NCBI GenBank assembly: GCA_902527215.1
Contig: CABZOF010000002.1
Coordinates: 62,001-126,000 of the forward strand
Length of the DNA: 64,000 bases
Direction: 5' to 3'
From: an uncultured Pelagibacteraceae bacterium
GTDB lineage: Bacteria; Pseudomonadota; Alphaproteobacteria; Pelagibacterales; Pelagibacteraceae
Part shown: positions 48,315-64,000 of the stretch, in pieces
Numbering within the stretch: position 1 is the stretch's first letter
Layout: every line of letters starts with the position of its first letter
The notes under the pieces: model-generated
The model's input: the letters and a program-made list of their open reading frames with translations, nothing else
Told to the model about the DNA's origin: nothing
The model's database searches: none
Translations under genes and position numbers: made by a program

Positions 48315-49695
48315 TTTAGGAAAAAATGAACTTATTCATTTTGTTGGTATTGGAGGAATAGGCATGAGTGGTCTAGCTTTGATTATGAATGGTTTAGGTT
48401 ACAAAGTTCAAGGTAGCGATATTGCCAACAATCGAAATATTGAAAGATTAAATAAAAAAAAAATCAGAATATTTTTAAATCATAAAAAAGAAAATATTAA
48501 AAAAACAACTGTTATGGTGATTTCCTCGGCAATTAAAAAAAATAACCCAGAGTTAGTTGAGGCTGTTAAAAAAAATTTACCGGTATATACAAGAGGAGAT
48601 ATGTTAGGTCATATCGTATCTTTTATGAGAAATGTTGTCATAACTGGTTCACATGGAAAAACAACTACAACATCATTAGTATCTAGTATTTTTACAGCAG
48701 GCAAACTAGATCCAACTATAATTAATGGTGGCGTGCTAAATTCATTTGGTAATTCTGCAAAATTGGGTAAAAGCAACTGGTGTGTTACGGAGTCTGATGA
48801 GTCTGATGGAAGTTTTTTAAAAATTCCTTTTACATATTCTATAGCTACTAATTTAGACTCTGAGCATTTAGATTTTTATAAAAATATAAATAACTTAAAA
48901 AAAAGTTTTCATAAATTTATAGAAAAAATACCATCTGTAGGTAAAGGCTTTCTGTGTAATGATGATCAAAATCTTAAAAAAGTTTTTAAAAAATCAATAA
49001 ATAAAAATTTTTATACATATGGTAAAAGTAAAAATTCAAATTTTCAAATAATAAATATAAATCAAACAACAAATTTTTCTTATTTCGATATTAAAATCAA
49101 TATACCAAGTAAAAAAAAAATAATTAAAGGAATCAAGCTTCCAATGATTGGAACCCATAATATTCTAAATGCAACTGCCGCAGTTTCATTAGCATTTACA
49201 ATTGGATTGCCTGAAAAATATATCAAACTTGGACTTTATAACTTTAAAGGAGTTCAGAGAAGGTTTTCTCATTTATTCAATCACAATAACATAAGTTTTT
49301 ATGACGATTATGCGCATCATCCAACCGAAATAAGCTCAGTATTAAGTGGTGTTAAAAATGTTTATAAAAGTAAAGAAATCGTATGTATTTTTCAACCTCA
49401 CAGAGTCTCAAGAGTGATAAATCTTAAAAAACAATTTTCAAAATGCTTTATAAAGGCAGATACAGTTTTATTATGTCCAATTTACACAGCTAATGAAAAA
49501 CTAAGACTTAATTTTACTTATCATTCCTTTGCCAAATTAATAATAAAAAATTCTAATGTTAAACTAATACAGGTTGATAACGAAAAACAATTACGAAGTT
49601 TTATAAGGCAGAATGCATTTGGTAAAAAAATTTATATTGGCATGGGTGCAGGATCAATATCAAATTGGATGAAAAATTTAAAAAATATTTTTTAA
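48304..49695 (+). CDS. murC: UDP-N-acetylmuramate-L-alanine ligase
   Basis: HFVGIGGIGMSGLALIM, VITGSHGKTTTTSLVSSIF, DDYAHHPTEISSVL, FQPHRVSR. Confidence 0.97.
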   Translation: MKIDLGKNELIHFVGIGGIGMSGLALIMNGLGYKVQGSDIANNRNIERLNKKKIRIFLNHKKENIKKTTVMVISSAIKKNNPELVEAVKKNLPVYTRGDMLGHIVSFMRNVVITGSHGKTTTTSLVSSIFTAGKLDPTIINGGVLNSFGNSAKLGKSNWCVTESDESDGSFLKIPFTYSIATNLDSEHLDFYKNINNLKKSFHKFIEKIPSVGKGFLCNDDQNLKKVFKKSINKNFYTYGKSKNSNFQIININQTTNFSYFDIKINIPSKKKIIKGIKLPMIGTHNILNATAAVSLAFTIGLPEKYIKLGLYNFKGVQRRFSHLFNHNNISFYDDYAHHPTEISSVLSGVKNVYKSKEIVCIFQPHRVSRVINLKKQFSKCFIKADTVLLCPIYTANEKLRLNFTYHSFAKLIIKNSNVKLIQVDNEKQLRSFIRQNAFGKKIYIGMGAGSISNWMKNLKNIF

Positions 49696-50603
49696 TGAAA
49701 ATTGAGGATATTAAAAAATCGGAATTATTAATAGATGGAGATATTTTTTTTGATCAGAGTATTAAAAATCTAAATTGGTTTAATATTGGTGGAAAAACTA
49801 AAATCTTTTTTAAACCAAACTCTCTTAAGGGTTTAATAGAATATCTTAAAATTTATGCTAATAGAGGTAAAATATTTATTTTAGGGAATGGTTCAAATGT
49901 ATTATTTGATGATAACACTTACCAAGGTACAGTAATAAAATTAGGTAAAAGTTTTTCAAATATTACTTTGCTTGATGACAACATAATTATTGCTGGATCT
50001 GCCGCCTCACAAAAAAAAGTTTCAGAATTTGCAAAAGACAATGACATTTCTGGATTAGAGTTTATGTCATGTATTCCAGGTTCTATAGGAGGCGGTATTA
50101 GAATGAACTCTGGATGTTTTAAAAAAGAATTTAAAGATATTCTAATTTCTATCCAATTAGTTGATTTTAAAGGTTTAGTAAGAAGTATTCCTGCAAATAA
50201 AATTAATTTTTATTATAGATCAATAGAATTACCTAAAGATTTAATATTTTTAAGTGCAACTTTCAAAGGTAAAAAAAAAAATAGTAAAAAAATAAATAAT
50301 TATATGAATGAGTTAAATACAATTAAAAACATGTCTCAACCAACTAAAATTAAAACTAGTGGTAGTACTTTTAAAAATCCTATTAATCAAACAGATAAAA
50401 AAGTTTGGGAATTAATTAAATCAAGTGTACCTGATGAAACAAGTTATGGGGATGCTATTATTTCTAAGAAACATGCTAATTTTTTTGTAAATAAAAAAAA
50501 TGCAAAATCTGAAGATATGAAATCTTTAATTAATTTTGTTAAAAAGAGAGTTAAAGACCAGACAGGTGTAACATTAGAATTAGAAATTGTGGTAGTTGAA
50601 TAA
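49695..50603 (+). CDS. murB: UDP-N-acetylenolpyruvoylglucosamine reductase
   Basis: NWFNIGGKTKIFFKP, LGNGSNVLFDD, GLEFMSCIPGSIGGGIRMNSGCF, SGSTFKNP. Start at MKIEDIKKS (TAATG overlap). Confidence 0.96.
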   Translation: MKIEDIKKSELLIDGDIFFDQSIKNLNWFNIGGKTKIFFKPNSLKGLIEYLKIYANRGKIFILGNGSNVLFDDNTYQGTVIKLGKSFSNITLLDDNIIIAGSAASQKKVSEFAKDNDISGLEFMSCIPGSIGGGIRMNSGCFKKEFKDILISIQLVDFKGLVRSIPANKINFYYRSIELPKDLIFLSATFKGKKKNSKKINNYMNELNTIKNMSQPTKIKTSGSTFKNPINQTDKKVWELIKSSVPDETSYGDAIISKKHANFFVNKKNAKSEDMKSLINFVKKRVKDQTGVTLELEIVVVE

Positions 50604-51523
50604 TGACTAAAATTCTAATTTTAGCTGGTGGATACTCCAATGAGAGAGAAATAAGCTTAATTACAGCCACAAGTGTTACTAAGGAATTAAAAAAGAATAA
50701 GAAATACAAGCTTTTAACAATAGAACCCGATGGGTTTTTTGTTAAAAAATTAAGAAAATTCAAACCAAAGTTAGTACTAAATCTTTTGCATGGAAGATAT
50801 GGTGAAGATGGTTACATACAATCCATTCTTGAGTCCGAAAAAGTAAAATATACTCACTCTGGGGTTCTATCCTCATCCTTGGCAATTGATAAAGAAATAT
50901 CAAAAAAGATGTTTATAAATAATAATATTTTAACACCTCCATATTTCAAATTTATTTTTAAAAAAAATTTTAATTATAAAAATGTAATAAAAAAAATTGA
51001 TAAAATGTTGAAGTTTCCAGTAGTTCTTAAGCCTATTAATGAAGGATCTAGTGTAGGTGTATATATTACAAATAAAAAAAAATTTAATAATAATTTAATG
51101 AAGCTTCAAAAATTTAAAGAAATATTAATTGAAAAATATATTCCTGGTAGGGAAATTCAAGCAGCGATTTTAGGAAATAAAAAATTAGGTATAATAGAGT
51201 TAAAACCCAAAAGAAAGTTTTATGATTACAAAGCTAAGTACAGTAAAAGTGCAAAAACTGAGCATATAATTCCAGTAAATATGAGTTATAAAAACTTTAA
51301 TAAAGTCAATTCAATTGCCTTAAAAGCACATAAACTTTTAAAATGTAGAGGTGTGTCAAGATCGGATTTTAGATTTTTCAATAATAAATTTTATTTGTTA
51401 GAACTTAATACCCAGCCAGGGATGACTTCTTTGTCTTTAGTTCCGGAAATTGCAAGTCATAACAATATCAGTTTTATAGAACTTATAGAGGAAATAATGG
51501 AAGATGCATCAATCAATAAGTAA
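50603..51523 (+). CDS. ddl: D-alanine-D-alanine ligase
   Basis: LAGGYSNEREISLITA, HGRYGEDGYIQSILE, PVVLKPINEGSSVGV, LLELNTQPGMTSLSLVPEIA. Confidence 0.96.
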   Translation: MTKILILAGGYSNEREISLITATSVTKELKKNKKYKLLTIEPDGFFVKKLRKFKPKLVLNLLHGRYGEDGYIQSILESEKVKYTHSGVLSSSLAIDKEISKKMFINNNILTPPYFKFIFKKNFNYKNVIKKIDKMLKFPVVLKPINEGSSVGVYITNKKKFNNNLMKLQKFKEILIEKYIPGREIQAAILGNKKLGIIELKPKRKFYDYKAKYSKSAKTEHIIPVNMSYKNFNKVNSIALKAHKLLKCRGVSRSDFRFFNNKFYLLELNTQPGMTSLSLVPEIASHNNISFIELIEEIMEDASINK

Positions 51524-52199
51524 ATACAAATTATATCTGTATTTCTTTTTTTTTATTTTTTTAAGTTCAATATTTAATTTTCAAATTTTAGATAATTATA
51601 AAGATAAATTTATTTTAAAGAATATTAATATAAGTGGATTGTCTATTAACGAAAAAAAAAATATTCAAATTGAACTTAATGAATTGAAAAATGTAAATAT
51701 TTTCACTTTAAAAAAAGATAAAGTCATTGAAAAGTTAACTCACTTTAATTTTTTAGAAGATATTTATGTTGATAAAGTTATACCTTCATCAATAAATATA
51801 AATGTCTCAAAAACAACTATTCTTGGAAAAACTATTATAAAGGGAAAAAAATTTTACATAGGAAAAAATGGAAATTTTATTAATTCAAATTTACTCTCAG
51901 AACAAAATAATTTACCTTCAGTATATGGAGATTTTCAAATATATGAGTATTTAAGTTTGATAAAAATACTTAAAAAAAATGATATAGATATAGGAAATAT
52001 TAAAAGTTATTATTATTACAAAAATAAAAGATGGGATTTATTATTCTATAATAATCTCACTTTAATGTTGCCCGCTAAAAAAGCTGAAGATTCAATTAAA
52101 ATTTATAAAAAATTATTAGATAATAATATTTTAATAAATATAAAAATTATAGATCTTAGAATATCTAATCAAATCATATTAACGAATAATAATGACTGA
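51504..52199 (+). CDS. ftsQ: Cell division protein FtsQ
   Basis: N-terminal TM then POTRA-like region (ILKNINISGLSINEKKNIQIEL...FLEDIYVDKVIPSSININV); between ddl and ftsA. Confidence 0.85.
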   Translation: MHQSISKYKLYLYFFFFIFLSSIFNFQILDNYKDKFILKNINISGLSINEKKNIQIELNELKNVNIFTLKKDKVIEKLTHFNFLEDIYVDKVIPSSININVSKTTILGKTIIKGKKFYIGKNGNFINSNLLSEQNNLPSVYGDFQIYEYLSLIKILKKNDIDIGNIKSYYYYKNKRWDLLFYNNLTLMLPAKKAEDSIKIYKKLLDNNILINIKIIDLRISNQIILTNNND

Positions 52200-53343
52200 T
52201 TTTGAAACAGTAATTGATTTTGGCTCACAAAATATAAAATTAGGCGTTTTTAATTCAGAATCAAAAAATATTTATTCTTCTGAAAAAAAAATTTTTGATA
52301 GTGTAGAAAAATCATTAAATAATATCATAAAAGATGCAGAAAAATTTTTATCGAAACATATTGATAATGTTGTTGTTTTGTATGACTCTCCAAAATTTTA
52401 TTCTTTAGATATATCTATTAAAAAGGTATTTGATAATGAAATATCTATTAAAAAAGTTTATGGTAGCTTAGTTGAAGAGGCTCATTTTTTTATTTCACAA
52501 AATAATTTTAAAGACCAAATCATTCATTCTGTAATAAATAATATTGTTGTAGATGAAGATAAAAATTTGACTCAAATTACTGAAGATATTAAAATAAAAT
52601 CTTTAATTATAGAAATTAAATTTATTTGTTTAAATAAATTTCTCATAGATAAAATTTCAAGTATATTTAAAAAAAATAATCTTAAAATATTAAATCTATA
52701 TTGTTCCAGCTACGTGAAATATGCAACTTATAAAAATAAATTTGATAATAAAGATTATATTATATTTTTAGACATTGGTTATGAAAGAACAACAGGATTA
52801 ATCTTTAATAATTATAAATTTGATTTTTTCAAATCAATTTCTTTAGGTGGAAATAATATTACTAAAGATATTTCTAAAGTTTTAAAACTCAATTTAGATT
52901 ATTCAGAAAATTTGAAAATAAAATTTAATAAAGAAGAAAACAACAACCCTTTTAACAAAAATGAATCTAATGTAATTAACCCATATAGTGAAATTATAGC
53001 AAAAAATATTTCTATTGATTTATTAAAACAAATAATCGAAGCAAGGGTAGATGAAATTATGGAATTGGTTGTGTTTCAGAGTAATTATTTTAAAAATATC
53101 AATACTCTTGAAAAACCAAAACTAATAATCACTGGAGGTGGATCTAAATTATTGTATAATAATTATACTTTAAATATAAAAAAATTAGTTTCAGAATTAA
53201 AAATCTTAAATCAATATGATTCTAATGTTTGTCAGGCAGGTTTTAGTTACCATCAAAGCGATGAAAGTCTTCTAACCAATACTAGGAAAAAAGCACATAA
53301 AACAGGCTTTTTTGAGACTTTTTTTAATATATTCTCAAAATAA
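52192..53343 (+). CDS. ftsA: Cell division protein FtsA (divergent)
   Basis: TVIDFGSQNIKLGVF, FLDIGYERTTGLIF, IITGGGSKL, C-terminal amphipathic helix KTGFFETFFNIFSK. Confidence 0.88.
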   Translation: MTDFETVIDFGSQNIKLGVFNSESKNIYSSEKKIFDSVEKSLNNIIKDAEKFLSKHIDNVVVLYDSPKFYSLDISIKKVFDNEISIKKVYGSLVEEAHFFISQNNFKDQIIHSVINNIVVDEDKNLTQITEDIKIKSLIIEIKFICLNKFLIDKISSIFKKNNLKILNLYCSSYVKYATYKNKFDNKDYIIFLDIGYERTTGLIFNNYKFDFFKSISLGGNNITKDISKVLKLNLDYSENLKIKFNKEENNNPFNKNESNVINPYSEIIAKNISIDLLKQIIEARVDEIMELVVFQSNYFKNINTLEKPKLIITGGGSKLLYNNYTLNIKKLVSELKILNQYDSNVCQAGFSYHQSDESLLTNTRKKAHKTGFFETFFNIFSK

Positions 53344-53406
53344 TTGTATTTTCTTGTAACATTACTTGAATATCAAATTAAATATTATTTTTATATATTT
53401 TTTCTA

Positions 53407-54330
53407 ATGTCAATACTAACTCAATCAACAATTGCTAATAAAGTGTCTTTTTCTGGGATTGGAGTCCATACTGGTAATAAAGTTAATATTAATATTTTAC
53501 CATCCTTTCCAAACTCAGGAATAATTTTCAAAAGAGTAGATTTGAAGAATAACAATATAGTAGTTCCAAATTTCGAAAATGTAAGTGAGGCAACATTATG
53601 CACAACAATATCAAATGATTTTGGTGTTAAAGTTTCTACAATTGAGCATCTCATGGCGGCATTTTTAGGTTTGGGTATAGATAATGCTATTGTCGAAACA
53701 GACTCACAAGAAATCCCAATTCTTGATGGGTCAGCAAAAGATTTTGTAAAAATTTTGAAAGAAACAGGTCTTAAATCAAGTGATGTTCCAATTAAATTGA
53801 TAAAAATAAATAATCATATCGAAATAGAAGAAGATGATAAATATATCTCATTAGATAAATCAAATACAACTTTAGAAATAGAATTTGAAATAAATTATAA
53901 AAATCGCCTAATTAAATGTCAAAAAAATAAGGTAAATGTTTTTGAGGACAATTTAGAGGATATTTTCAATTCAAGAACCTTTTGTCTTTATGAGGACATA
54001 GAGAAACTTAAAAAAGTTGGTTTAGGAAAAGGCGGGTCTCTTGAAAATGCAATTGTGGTAAAAGATGAGAAAATAATGAATGCGAATGGATTAAGAAACA
54101 AAAATGAATTTGTGAATCACAAAATTCTAGATTGTATGGGAGATTTGTATCTGGTTGGATATAGATTAATAGGATCTCTCTGCTGTAAATATGGAGGTCA
54201 TAATCTTACAAATAAATTATTAAGAAAAGTATTCAGTGACAACAAAAATTATTCTTTGCTTGAGATTAAAGGAAAAAATCTACCTCATACACTTGTAAAT
54301 AATCGTCATAATTTAAAATCAATTGCATAA
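53407..54330 (+). CDS. lpxC: UDP-3-O-acyl-N-acetylglucosamine deacetylase
   Basis: SFSGIGVHTGNKVNINILP, TIEHLMAAFLGLGIDNAIVE, NEFVNHKILDCMGDLYLVG. Start at MSILTQSTIANKV. Confidence 0.96.
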   Translation: MSILTQSTIANKVSFSGIGVHTGNKVNINILPSFPNSGIIFKRVDLKNNNIVVPNFENVSEATLCTTISNDFGVKVSTIEHLMAAFLGLGIDNAIVETDSQEIPILDGSAKDFVKILKETGLKSSDVPIKLIKINNHIEIEEDDKYISLDKSNTTLEIEFEINYKNRLIKCQKNKVNVFEDNLEDIFNSRTFCLYEDIEKLKKVGLGKGGSLENAIVVKDEKIMNANGLRNKNEFVNHKILDCMGDLYLVGYRLIGSLCCKYGGHNLTNKLLRKVFSDNKNYSLLEIKGKNLPHTLVNNRHNLKSIA

Positions 54331-54368
54331 AAATTAGAATTTTAAAAAAAATTCTGATAAAATTTCTT

Positions 54369-55208
54369 ATGAAACTTAGTATTTTTTTATTAAATTTTTT
54401 AATTTTAATTAGCTTAACTTCTTGCTCTGAAAAGAAAGAAAAAATTTCAATAATAAAAGAAGATAACTTAGAAATGCAAATGATCGAAGCATATAATGAA
54501 GGTGTTAAAGAATTTAATAAAGGTGACATTTTTTTTGCATCAAAAAAATTTAATGAAGTAGAACTTTTATACCCACAATCTAAATGGGCTTCAAAATCAA
54601 TCTTAATGTCAGCTTACGGATATTATTCTCAATTATACTTTACAGATGCAATTTATGAACTCGAGAGGTTTTTAGAAAAATATAAAAATCATCCAGATAC
54701 CGACTACGCATATTATTTAATGGCGATATGTCACTATAATTTGATAGTTGATGAAAAGAAAGATTTAGGTGAGATTATTAAATCCAGAGAATATTTTACT
54801 ATATTAATTGATAAATTTCCAAACACAGAATATGCAGAAGATGCTAAGTTTAAATTAGAATTAATAACTGAAGTCCTTGCAGCAAAAGAAATGTACCTAG
54901 CAAATTATTATATTGAAAGAGAAAAATGGATACCAGCAATTAATAGATATAAAACTATAGTGAGAGATTATGATACTACTATTTTTATAGAGGAGGCATT
55001 ACATCGGCTTGTAGAATTAAATTACAAATTAGGCATTGTAGAAGAGGCAAAAAAATATACTGCAGTTCTTGGATATAATTATCAATCAAGTGATTGGTAC
55101 GAAAAATCATATAAAATTTTAAATTCTAATTATAAGAAACCCAAGATTGATCAAGATTTGAAAAAACAAAAATCATTACTAAAAAGATTTAAAGATTTAC
55201 TTCAATAA
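54369..55208 (+). CDS. bamD: Outer membrane assembly lipoprotein BamD
   Basis: Lipobox LTSCS; TPR-like YNEGVKEFNKGDIFFASKKFNEVELLYPQSKWASKS. Confidence 0.92.
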   Translation: MKLSIFLLNFLILISLTSCSEKKEKISIIKEDNLEMQMIEAYNEGVKEFNKGDIFFASKKFNEVELLYPQSKWASKSILMSAYGYYSQLYFTDAIYELERFLEKYKNHPDTDYAYYLMAICHYNLIVDEKKDLGEIIKSREYFTILIDKFPNTEYAEDAKFKLELITEVLAAKEMYLANYYIEREKWIPAINRYKTIVRDYDTTIFIEEALHRLVELNYKLGIVEEAKKYTAVLGYNYQSSDWYEKSYKILNSNYKKPKIDQDLKKQKSLLKRFKDLLQ

Positions 55209-55211
55209 TAG

Positions 55212-58925
<3,714 letters not shown>

Positions 58926-60958
58926 CCAGGACTCCTAATTTCACTATCACTATCGAAATCTATATCTTGGTTAAATTCAAAATCTTCTTCTTTTTCATCT
59001 ACAAAATTATTATTTTTTTTAATATATTCATCTGGTAGCTCATCCACAAACCTTGATGCCATACTGTCTATCCAATCTCCTTGATAAAATCTGTTCATAG
59101 AAAATGATATTTTAGCAAGCTTTTTTGCCCTGGTAATCGCAACATAAGCCAATCTTCTCTCCTCCTCTAAGCCACTTTCGCCTTTTTCCTCAATGCTTTT
59201 TTGATGTGGAAATAAACCCTCTTCCCAACCAGGTAAGAATACGACATCAAATTCTAAACCTTTTGATGCGTGTATTGTCATTAAATTGACTTTTTCACTC
59301 TGCCAATCTTGGTCTAAGGAGGTTGCAAGAGCGACATGTTCTAAAAAACTTTCTAAATTATCAAATTCTTTCATTGCATTTAATAATTCTTTTATATTTT
59401 CTAATCTATTTTCATTTTCTAAGTCTTTCTTGTTTTTAAGCATTTCACTATATCCAGACTCATCAAGAATTATTTGTAATAGCTTATTATGATTTATTTT
59501 ACTTCTTAAATCATTTCTCCATTTAGCTAAAAAATTTAGCAGGGAATTTAAACCTAATTTTGTTTTGGGTTTAATTTTGTTTTGTTCAATTAAATGTCTT
59601 GAGGCAACTTCTAATGAGCATTTATTTAATTTTGCAAAATTGTTAATAGCTTTTACTGTGGTATCCCCAATAGATCTTTTTGGAACATTTAAAATTCTCT
59701 CAAAGGCTAAGTCATCTTGAGGTTGAAAAACTGTTTTTAAATATGCAACACAATCCTTTACTTCGGCTCTTTCATAAAATTTAATACCACCAATAATTCT
59801 ATATGGAACACCAATTTTTAAAAACCTTTCTTCAAATTCTCTAGTCTGAAAAATAGCTCTTACAAGAATTGCAACTTCATTTAATGAAAATTTATTTTTA
59901 AAATCTTCAATATTTGAACCAATTTCAGTAGCTTCGTCTTTTACATTTCTAAAACAGTTTAAGGTCACAAGTTCACCATCATCTTGATCTGTAAAAAGTT
60001 TTTTTCCAACTCTATTTTGATTATTTTCAATAATATTTGATGCTACATTTAAAATATTTTGAGTGGATCTATAATTTTTTTCTAATCTTATTATTTTTGT
60101 ATTTTCGTAAACATTTTCAAATTGAAGAAAATTTTTAATTTCTGCTCCCCTCCAACTATATATTGATTGATCATCATCTCCAACACAGCAAATATTTTGA
60201 TTATATTTTGCAAGATATTTAAGCCATTCGCTTTGAATAAAGTTCGTGTCCTGATATTCATCGACTAAAATATATTTAAATTTTTTAGAATACATTGTTG
60301 ATATATCACTATGTTTTTCAAAAATTTTCACAGCATGAAGTATTAAGTCACTAAAATCTGCAGCGTTTAGATCTATTAATTTTTGCTGGTATATTTTATA
60401 AATTCCAAGGAAGCTTTTTTCTAATATGTCTTTACGTTTGAGTACAACTTCATCAGGATAAAAGCCTTTATTCTTCCATTTATCAATTACAGCTAAAATA
60501 TATCTTGGAGATATCTTTTTTGTATCTATGTTCTCAGATTTACAGATATTTTTTATTAATCTTATTTGATCATCTTGATCAACAATTGAAAAATTTGATT
60601 TTAATCCAACCGCTTCTGCATGTTTTCTCAATATTTTTGCACTAATTGAGTGAAAAGTGCCTAACCATGGAAGACCTGTTGCCTCTTTTCTTAAAAATTT
60701 AGAGACCCTTAATTGCATTTCTTTTGCAGCTTTATTCGTAAATGTTACTGCCAAGACTTGATTGGGAAATGCTTTATGCTGTTTAACAATATGGGCAATT
60801 CTAGCTGTGAGAACTCTTGTTTTTCCAGATCCTGCTCCTGCAACGATCAAAAGAGGTCCATTTAAATGTAATACAGCTTCTTCCTGACTTTCATTAAGAT
60901 TTGTTAAATAATCTAAATTCATCGTTTATTTTTTTTTAATTTAAGCGATATTAATTCA

Positions 60959-62332
60959 ATGAATAAAACTAAGAAAATCCCAATATTTATTAAAGGTACT
61001 TTTTTGTTGATTGGATTACTTTTTTTATTAGGCATTTATTTATCAATACCAGTTTTATTTAATTATAAAAGTATAGAAAACGTCATTGAAAGTAAATTTT
61101 ATTCTGATTTCGATATTAACCTAAATATAAATGGTGACATAAAGTATCAATTACTACCAAAGCCTCATTTACTGATTAGCGATTCATCATTGACTCTAAA
61201 TGAAAATAAAAATCAAGATATGTTGCTAGAAATTAAGAATCTTAGGATTTTTTTATTATCTAATAGCTTATATCCAAAATCAAAAATTAATTTTGAAAAA
61301 TTTGAAATAAATAATACTAACATTCTATTAAAACAAAAAGAGTATAAAATTCTAAGAAATTATTTTCATAAAAGCAAAAGTAAACCATTTTATATAAAAA
61401 AAAGTAAGATATTTTTAAAAGATAATAACGACGAAACTTTAATTATTTCTCCGGTAGAGAAAATTAATTTTACAACATCGGAGCAAGATAATTTCAAAAA
61501 ATTAAATATGAAAGGTAATTTATTTGATTTAAATTTTAAATCACTATGGAAAAAAAAATATAATTACCAAATGAATTCACAAATAGAAGTAGATTTTGAA
61601 AACCCTAATATTTTAATAAAAAATAATTTAAATTATGATAATAATTCTAACTTTAAAGGATCAACAATAATAAATTTCTTAAATCAAAATATTGAAGTAG
61701 ATTATAAGCTTAAAAATAATTTAATTACTTTAAATTCACCTGACAATAATAATAACATTAAATTTGATGCTAAAATAGAGTTATCACCGTTTTATCTCGA
61801 TTCGAAAATTACTTTGAACAAACCAAATTTAAATTTTATGGTTGATAAATTATTATTTTCCATTTTAAATTTAAAGCCTGATTTATTAGGTAATTTAAAT
61901 GGAGATATCAAATTCATTTTAACTAATATTGAACATGAACTCATAAGAAATGGCAGCATAACTTTAAATATAAGCCAAAAAACTATCAATTTAAAACAAG
62001 TTTTATTCACTATTGGTGATATTGGCTCAATTAAAACTGAAATAAAATATAGTGAGGAAAATGGTGATACAATATTTCGTTCATCAAATTCTTTATTAAT
62101 AAAAAATAAAAATAGGTTTGCCAAAAAATTCCAGGTAAAATTGGATAAATTGGAGAATATTAATGTAATCAATTTTAAAATTGAAAAAAATGTTAACTCT
62201 GGCTTAATATCAATATTTGATATAAAAATTAATCAAGATACAAATCATCGCAAAAAAAATGATAAATCTAGATATAACATTAAAAATTCTCAAGAGCTTA
62301 AATCTTTAGTTAAAAATATTATAAATAGCTAG
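60959..62332 (+). CDS. AsmA-family-like membrane/periplasmic protein
   Basis: N-terminal [32 protein letters not shown] (AsmA-type INGDI...PxPxLxxxD). Confidence 0.7.
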   Translation: MNKTKKIPIFIKGTFLLIGLLFLLGIYLSIPVLFNYKSIENVIESKFYSDFDINLNINGDIKYQLLPKPHLLISDSSLTLNENKNQDMLLEIKNLRIFLLSNSLYPKSKINFEKFEINNTNILLKQKEYKILRNYFHKSKSKPFYIKKSKIFLKDNNDETLIISPVEKINFTTSEQDNFKKLNMKGNLFDLNFKSLWKKKYNYQMNSQIEVDFENPNILIKNNLNYDNNSNFKGSTIINFLNQNIEVDYKLKNNLITLNSPDNNNNIKFDAKIELSPFYLDSKITLNKPNLNFMVDKLLFSILNLKPDLLGNLNGDIKFILTNIEHELIRNGSITLNISQKTINLKQVLFTIGDIGSIKTEIKYSEENGDTIFRSSNSLLIKNKNRFAKKFQVKLDKLENINVINFKIEKNVNSGLISIFDIKINQDTNHRKKNDKSRYNIKNSQELKSLVKNIINS

Positions 62333-63717
62333 TCTGGTTTTGTCATTTTATTAGGATCAACAATTGTATTATAATCTCTCTCATTTATTAATCCTGATTT
62401 CAGTGCTTCAACTTTTAAGGTTGTTTTATTTTTTAATGCATTCTTAGCAATCTTTGCAGCATTATCGTAGCCAATCTTTGGAGATAAGGCTGTTACCAGC
62501 ATTAAAGAGTTATCCACTAAGTGCTTAATTCTGTTTTTGTCAGCTTTTAGTCCAGAGATACAATATTTTGCAAAACTTTTTGTGCTATCTGAAAGAATTT
62601 GGATAGATTGCAGTACATTATGAATTATTAAAGGTTTAAAAACATTAAGCTCAAAATGACCATGTGAACCAGCCATTGTAATTCCATTGTGATTACCAAT
62701 TACTTTCACACATACCATTGTTACAGCTTCACATTGAGTTGGATTTACTTTACCAGGCATAATTGATGACCCAGGTTCATTCTCTGGTAATATCAATTCA
62801 CCATATCCAGCTCTCGGTCCTGAACCTAAAAATCTAATATCATTTGCTATTTTCATTAAGCATACAGCAGTTGTATTTAATGTACCTGAATAATTTACTA
62901 TTGCATCGTGAGCGGCAAGTGCAGCAAACTTATTTTTAGCTGGCTTAAAAGGCAATTTAGTTATTCTTTTTATTTCATTTACTATTTTCTTATCAAAATT
63001 TTTTTTAGTATTAATACCAGTACCTACCGCGGTACCACCTTGTGCTAAATAATAAATTTCATTTAGTGAAACTTTTATTCTTTTAATGCATTCTTCTAGT
63101 TGAGATTGGTAGCCAGAAAATTCTTGACCTAATGATAAAGGAGTAGCATCCTGAAGATGTGTTCTACCTATTTTGATAATTTTATTAAAGTCAATTACTT
63201 TTTTTTTTAATTCTTTATTTAATAATACTAAACTTGGTAATAGTTTTTCTCTAGTTTCCATTGCTATTGCGATATGCATTGCAGTTGGAAATACATCATT
63301 AGTAGATTGAGATTTATTAACATGATCGTTGGGATGTACAGGTTTTTTTGTACCCTTTTTACCTTTTAGTATTTCAATTGCTCTATTAGAAATAACTTCA
63401 TTCACGTTCATATTTGTTTGTGTGCCAGAACCAGTTTGCCAAACTTTAAGAGGAAAATGATCATCCAATTTCCCTGTAATAACTTCATTAGAAGCGCGTA
63501 AAATAGATTTATAAATTGTTTTACTAATATCTTTATTTTTAAAATTTGTAACAGCTGCTGCCTTTTTTATAATAGCTATGGATTTTATTAACTTTGGTCT
63601 GACTAGTGCATCTCCAATATCAAAGTATTTTTTTGATCTTTGTGTTGATGCACCCCAATACTTATCCACAGGCACATTTATAGAGCCAATGCTGTCATAT
63701 TCTTTTCTGAATTTCAT
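62329..63717 (-). CDS. fumC: Class II fumarate hydratase
   Basis: [58 protein letters not shown]. Confidence 0.97.
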   Translation of the reverse strand: MKFRKEYDSIGSINVPVDKYWGASTQRSKKYFDIGDALVRPKLIKSIAIIKKAAAVTNFKNKDISKTIYKSILRASNEVITGKLDDHFPLKVWQTGSGTQTNMNVNEVISNRAIEILKGKKGTKKPVHPNDHVNKSQSTNDVFPTAMHIAIAMETREKLLPSLVLLNKELKKKVIDFNKIIKIGRTHLQDATPLSLGQEFSGYQSQLEECIKRIKVSLNEIYYLAQGGTAVGTGINTKKNFDKKIVNEIKRITKLPFKPAKNKFAALAAHDAIVNYSGTLNTTAVCLMKIANDIRFLGSGPRAGYGELILPENEPGSSIMPGKVNPTQCEAVTMVCVKVIGNHNGITMAGSHGHFELNVFKPLIIHNVLQSIQILSDSTKSFAKYCISGLKADKNRIKHLVDNSLMLVTALSPKIGYDNAAKIAKNALKNKTTLKVEALKSGLINERDYNTIVDPNKMTKPD

Positions 63718-63784
63718 ATTTTAGTTTTGAGAGTATATTTAAACACTTATATATTAAATAATAATAGAATCATATAGGAGTATA

Positions 63785-64000
63785 ATGACAAATTTCGAAA
63801 AAGTTGGTGTCTTCATGAAAACCTTTAATCAGGATATTAAAAATTCTTCAAGTTTAAGCACAGATAAAATAAATTCATTAAGAATTTCATTGATTAATGA
63901 GGAGTTAGAAGAGCTTAAGCAGGCAATATCAGAAAAAAATTTAACTGAAGTTGCAGATGCATTAACAGATATTTTATATGTTACCTATGGTGCAGGCCAT
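63785..64000 (+). CDS. MazG-like / phosphoribosyl-ATP pyrophosphohydrolase-like protein, truncated by window edge
   Basis: Translation MTNFEKVGVFMKTFNQDIKNSSSLSTDKINSLRISLINEELEELKQAISEKNLTEVADALTDILYVTYGAGH; all-alpha NTP-PPase EExxE...D motif; upstream AGGAG. Confidence 0.75.
   Translation, partial: MTNFEKVGVFMKTFNQDIKNSSSLSTDKINSLRISLINEELEELKQAISEKNLTEVADALTDILYVTYGAGH

Noticed and set aside
61792-62172. 126-aa minus-strand ORF
   Set aside because: Antisense within the AsmA-like gene; Phe/Ile/Leu-rich by mirror of Lys/Asn codons.

Overview
This is an AT-rich, very densely packed alphaproteobacterial chromosome segment. Gene content and style resemble the SAR11/Pelagibacter group; that assignment is from pattern recognition, not a search. 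It looks like core genome: no CRISPR array, transposase, integrase or phage module was seen. Main blocks are: the cytochrome bc1 operon (petABC); ychF/pth/rplY/prs; lgt-midA-pgeF; a MarR/OmpR-like/EnvZ-like regulatory trio; an overlapping uvrB-SDR-hydrolase-folB-uvrC-pgsA string; aspC; trxB; carAB; yqeY-dnaG-rpoD; two tRNAs; mlaC/mlaA; ampD; rnpB; a long division/cell-wall (dcw) cluster from mraZ to ligA; pepP-like and uvrD-like genes; an AsmA-like gene; fumC; and a truncated MazG-like ORF. Observations most worth a second look: (1) a tRNA-Val(GAC) directly behind rpoD with intact stems but a non-canonical T-loop (AGCATAA) and a reduced D-loop; (2) an alpha/beta hydrolase cut short at an A8 tract, where removing one A restores about 43 codons carrying a plausible catalytic His and ending in an ATGA overlap with folB; (3) ftsZ moved from behind ftsA to directly behind mraZ, under a promoter with three 10-bp-periodic TGGG/CCCA boxes over the -10; (4) a murE-murF gene fusion; (5) a near-perfect 17-bp-arm palindrome just upstream of petA. 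No clearly new defence or mobile system was found.
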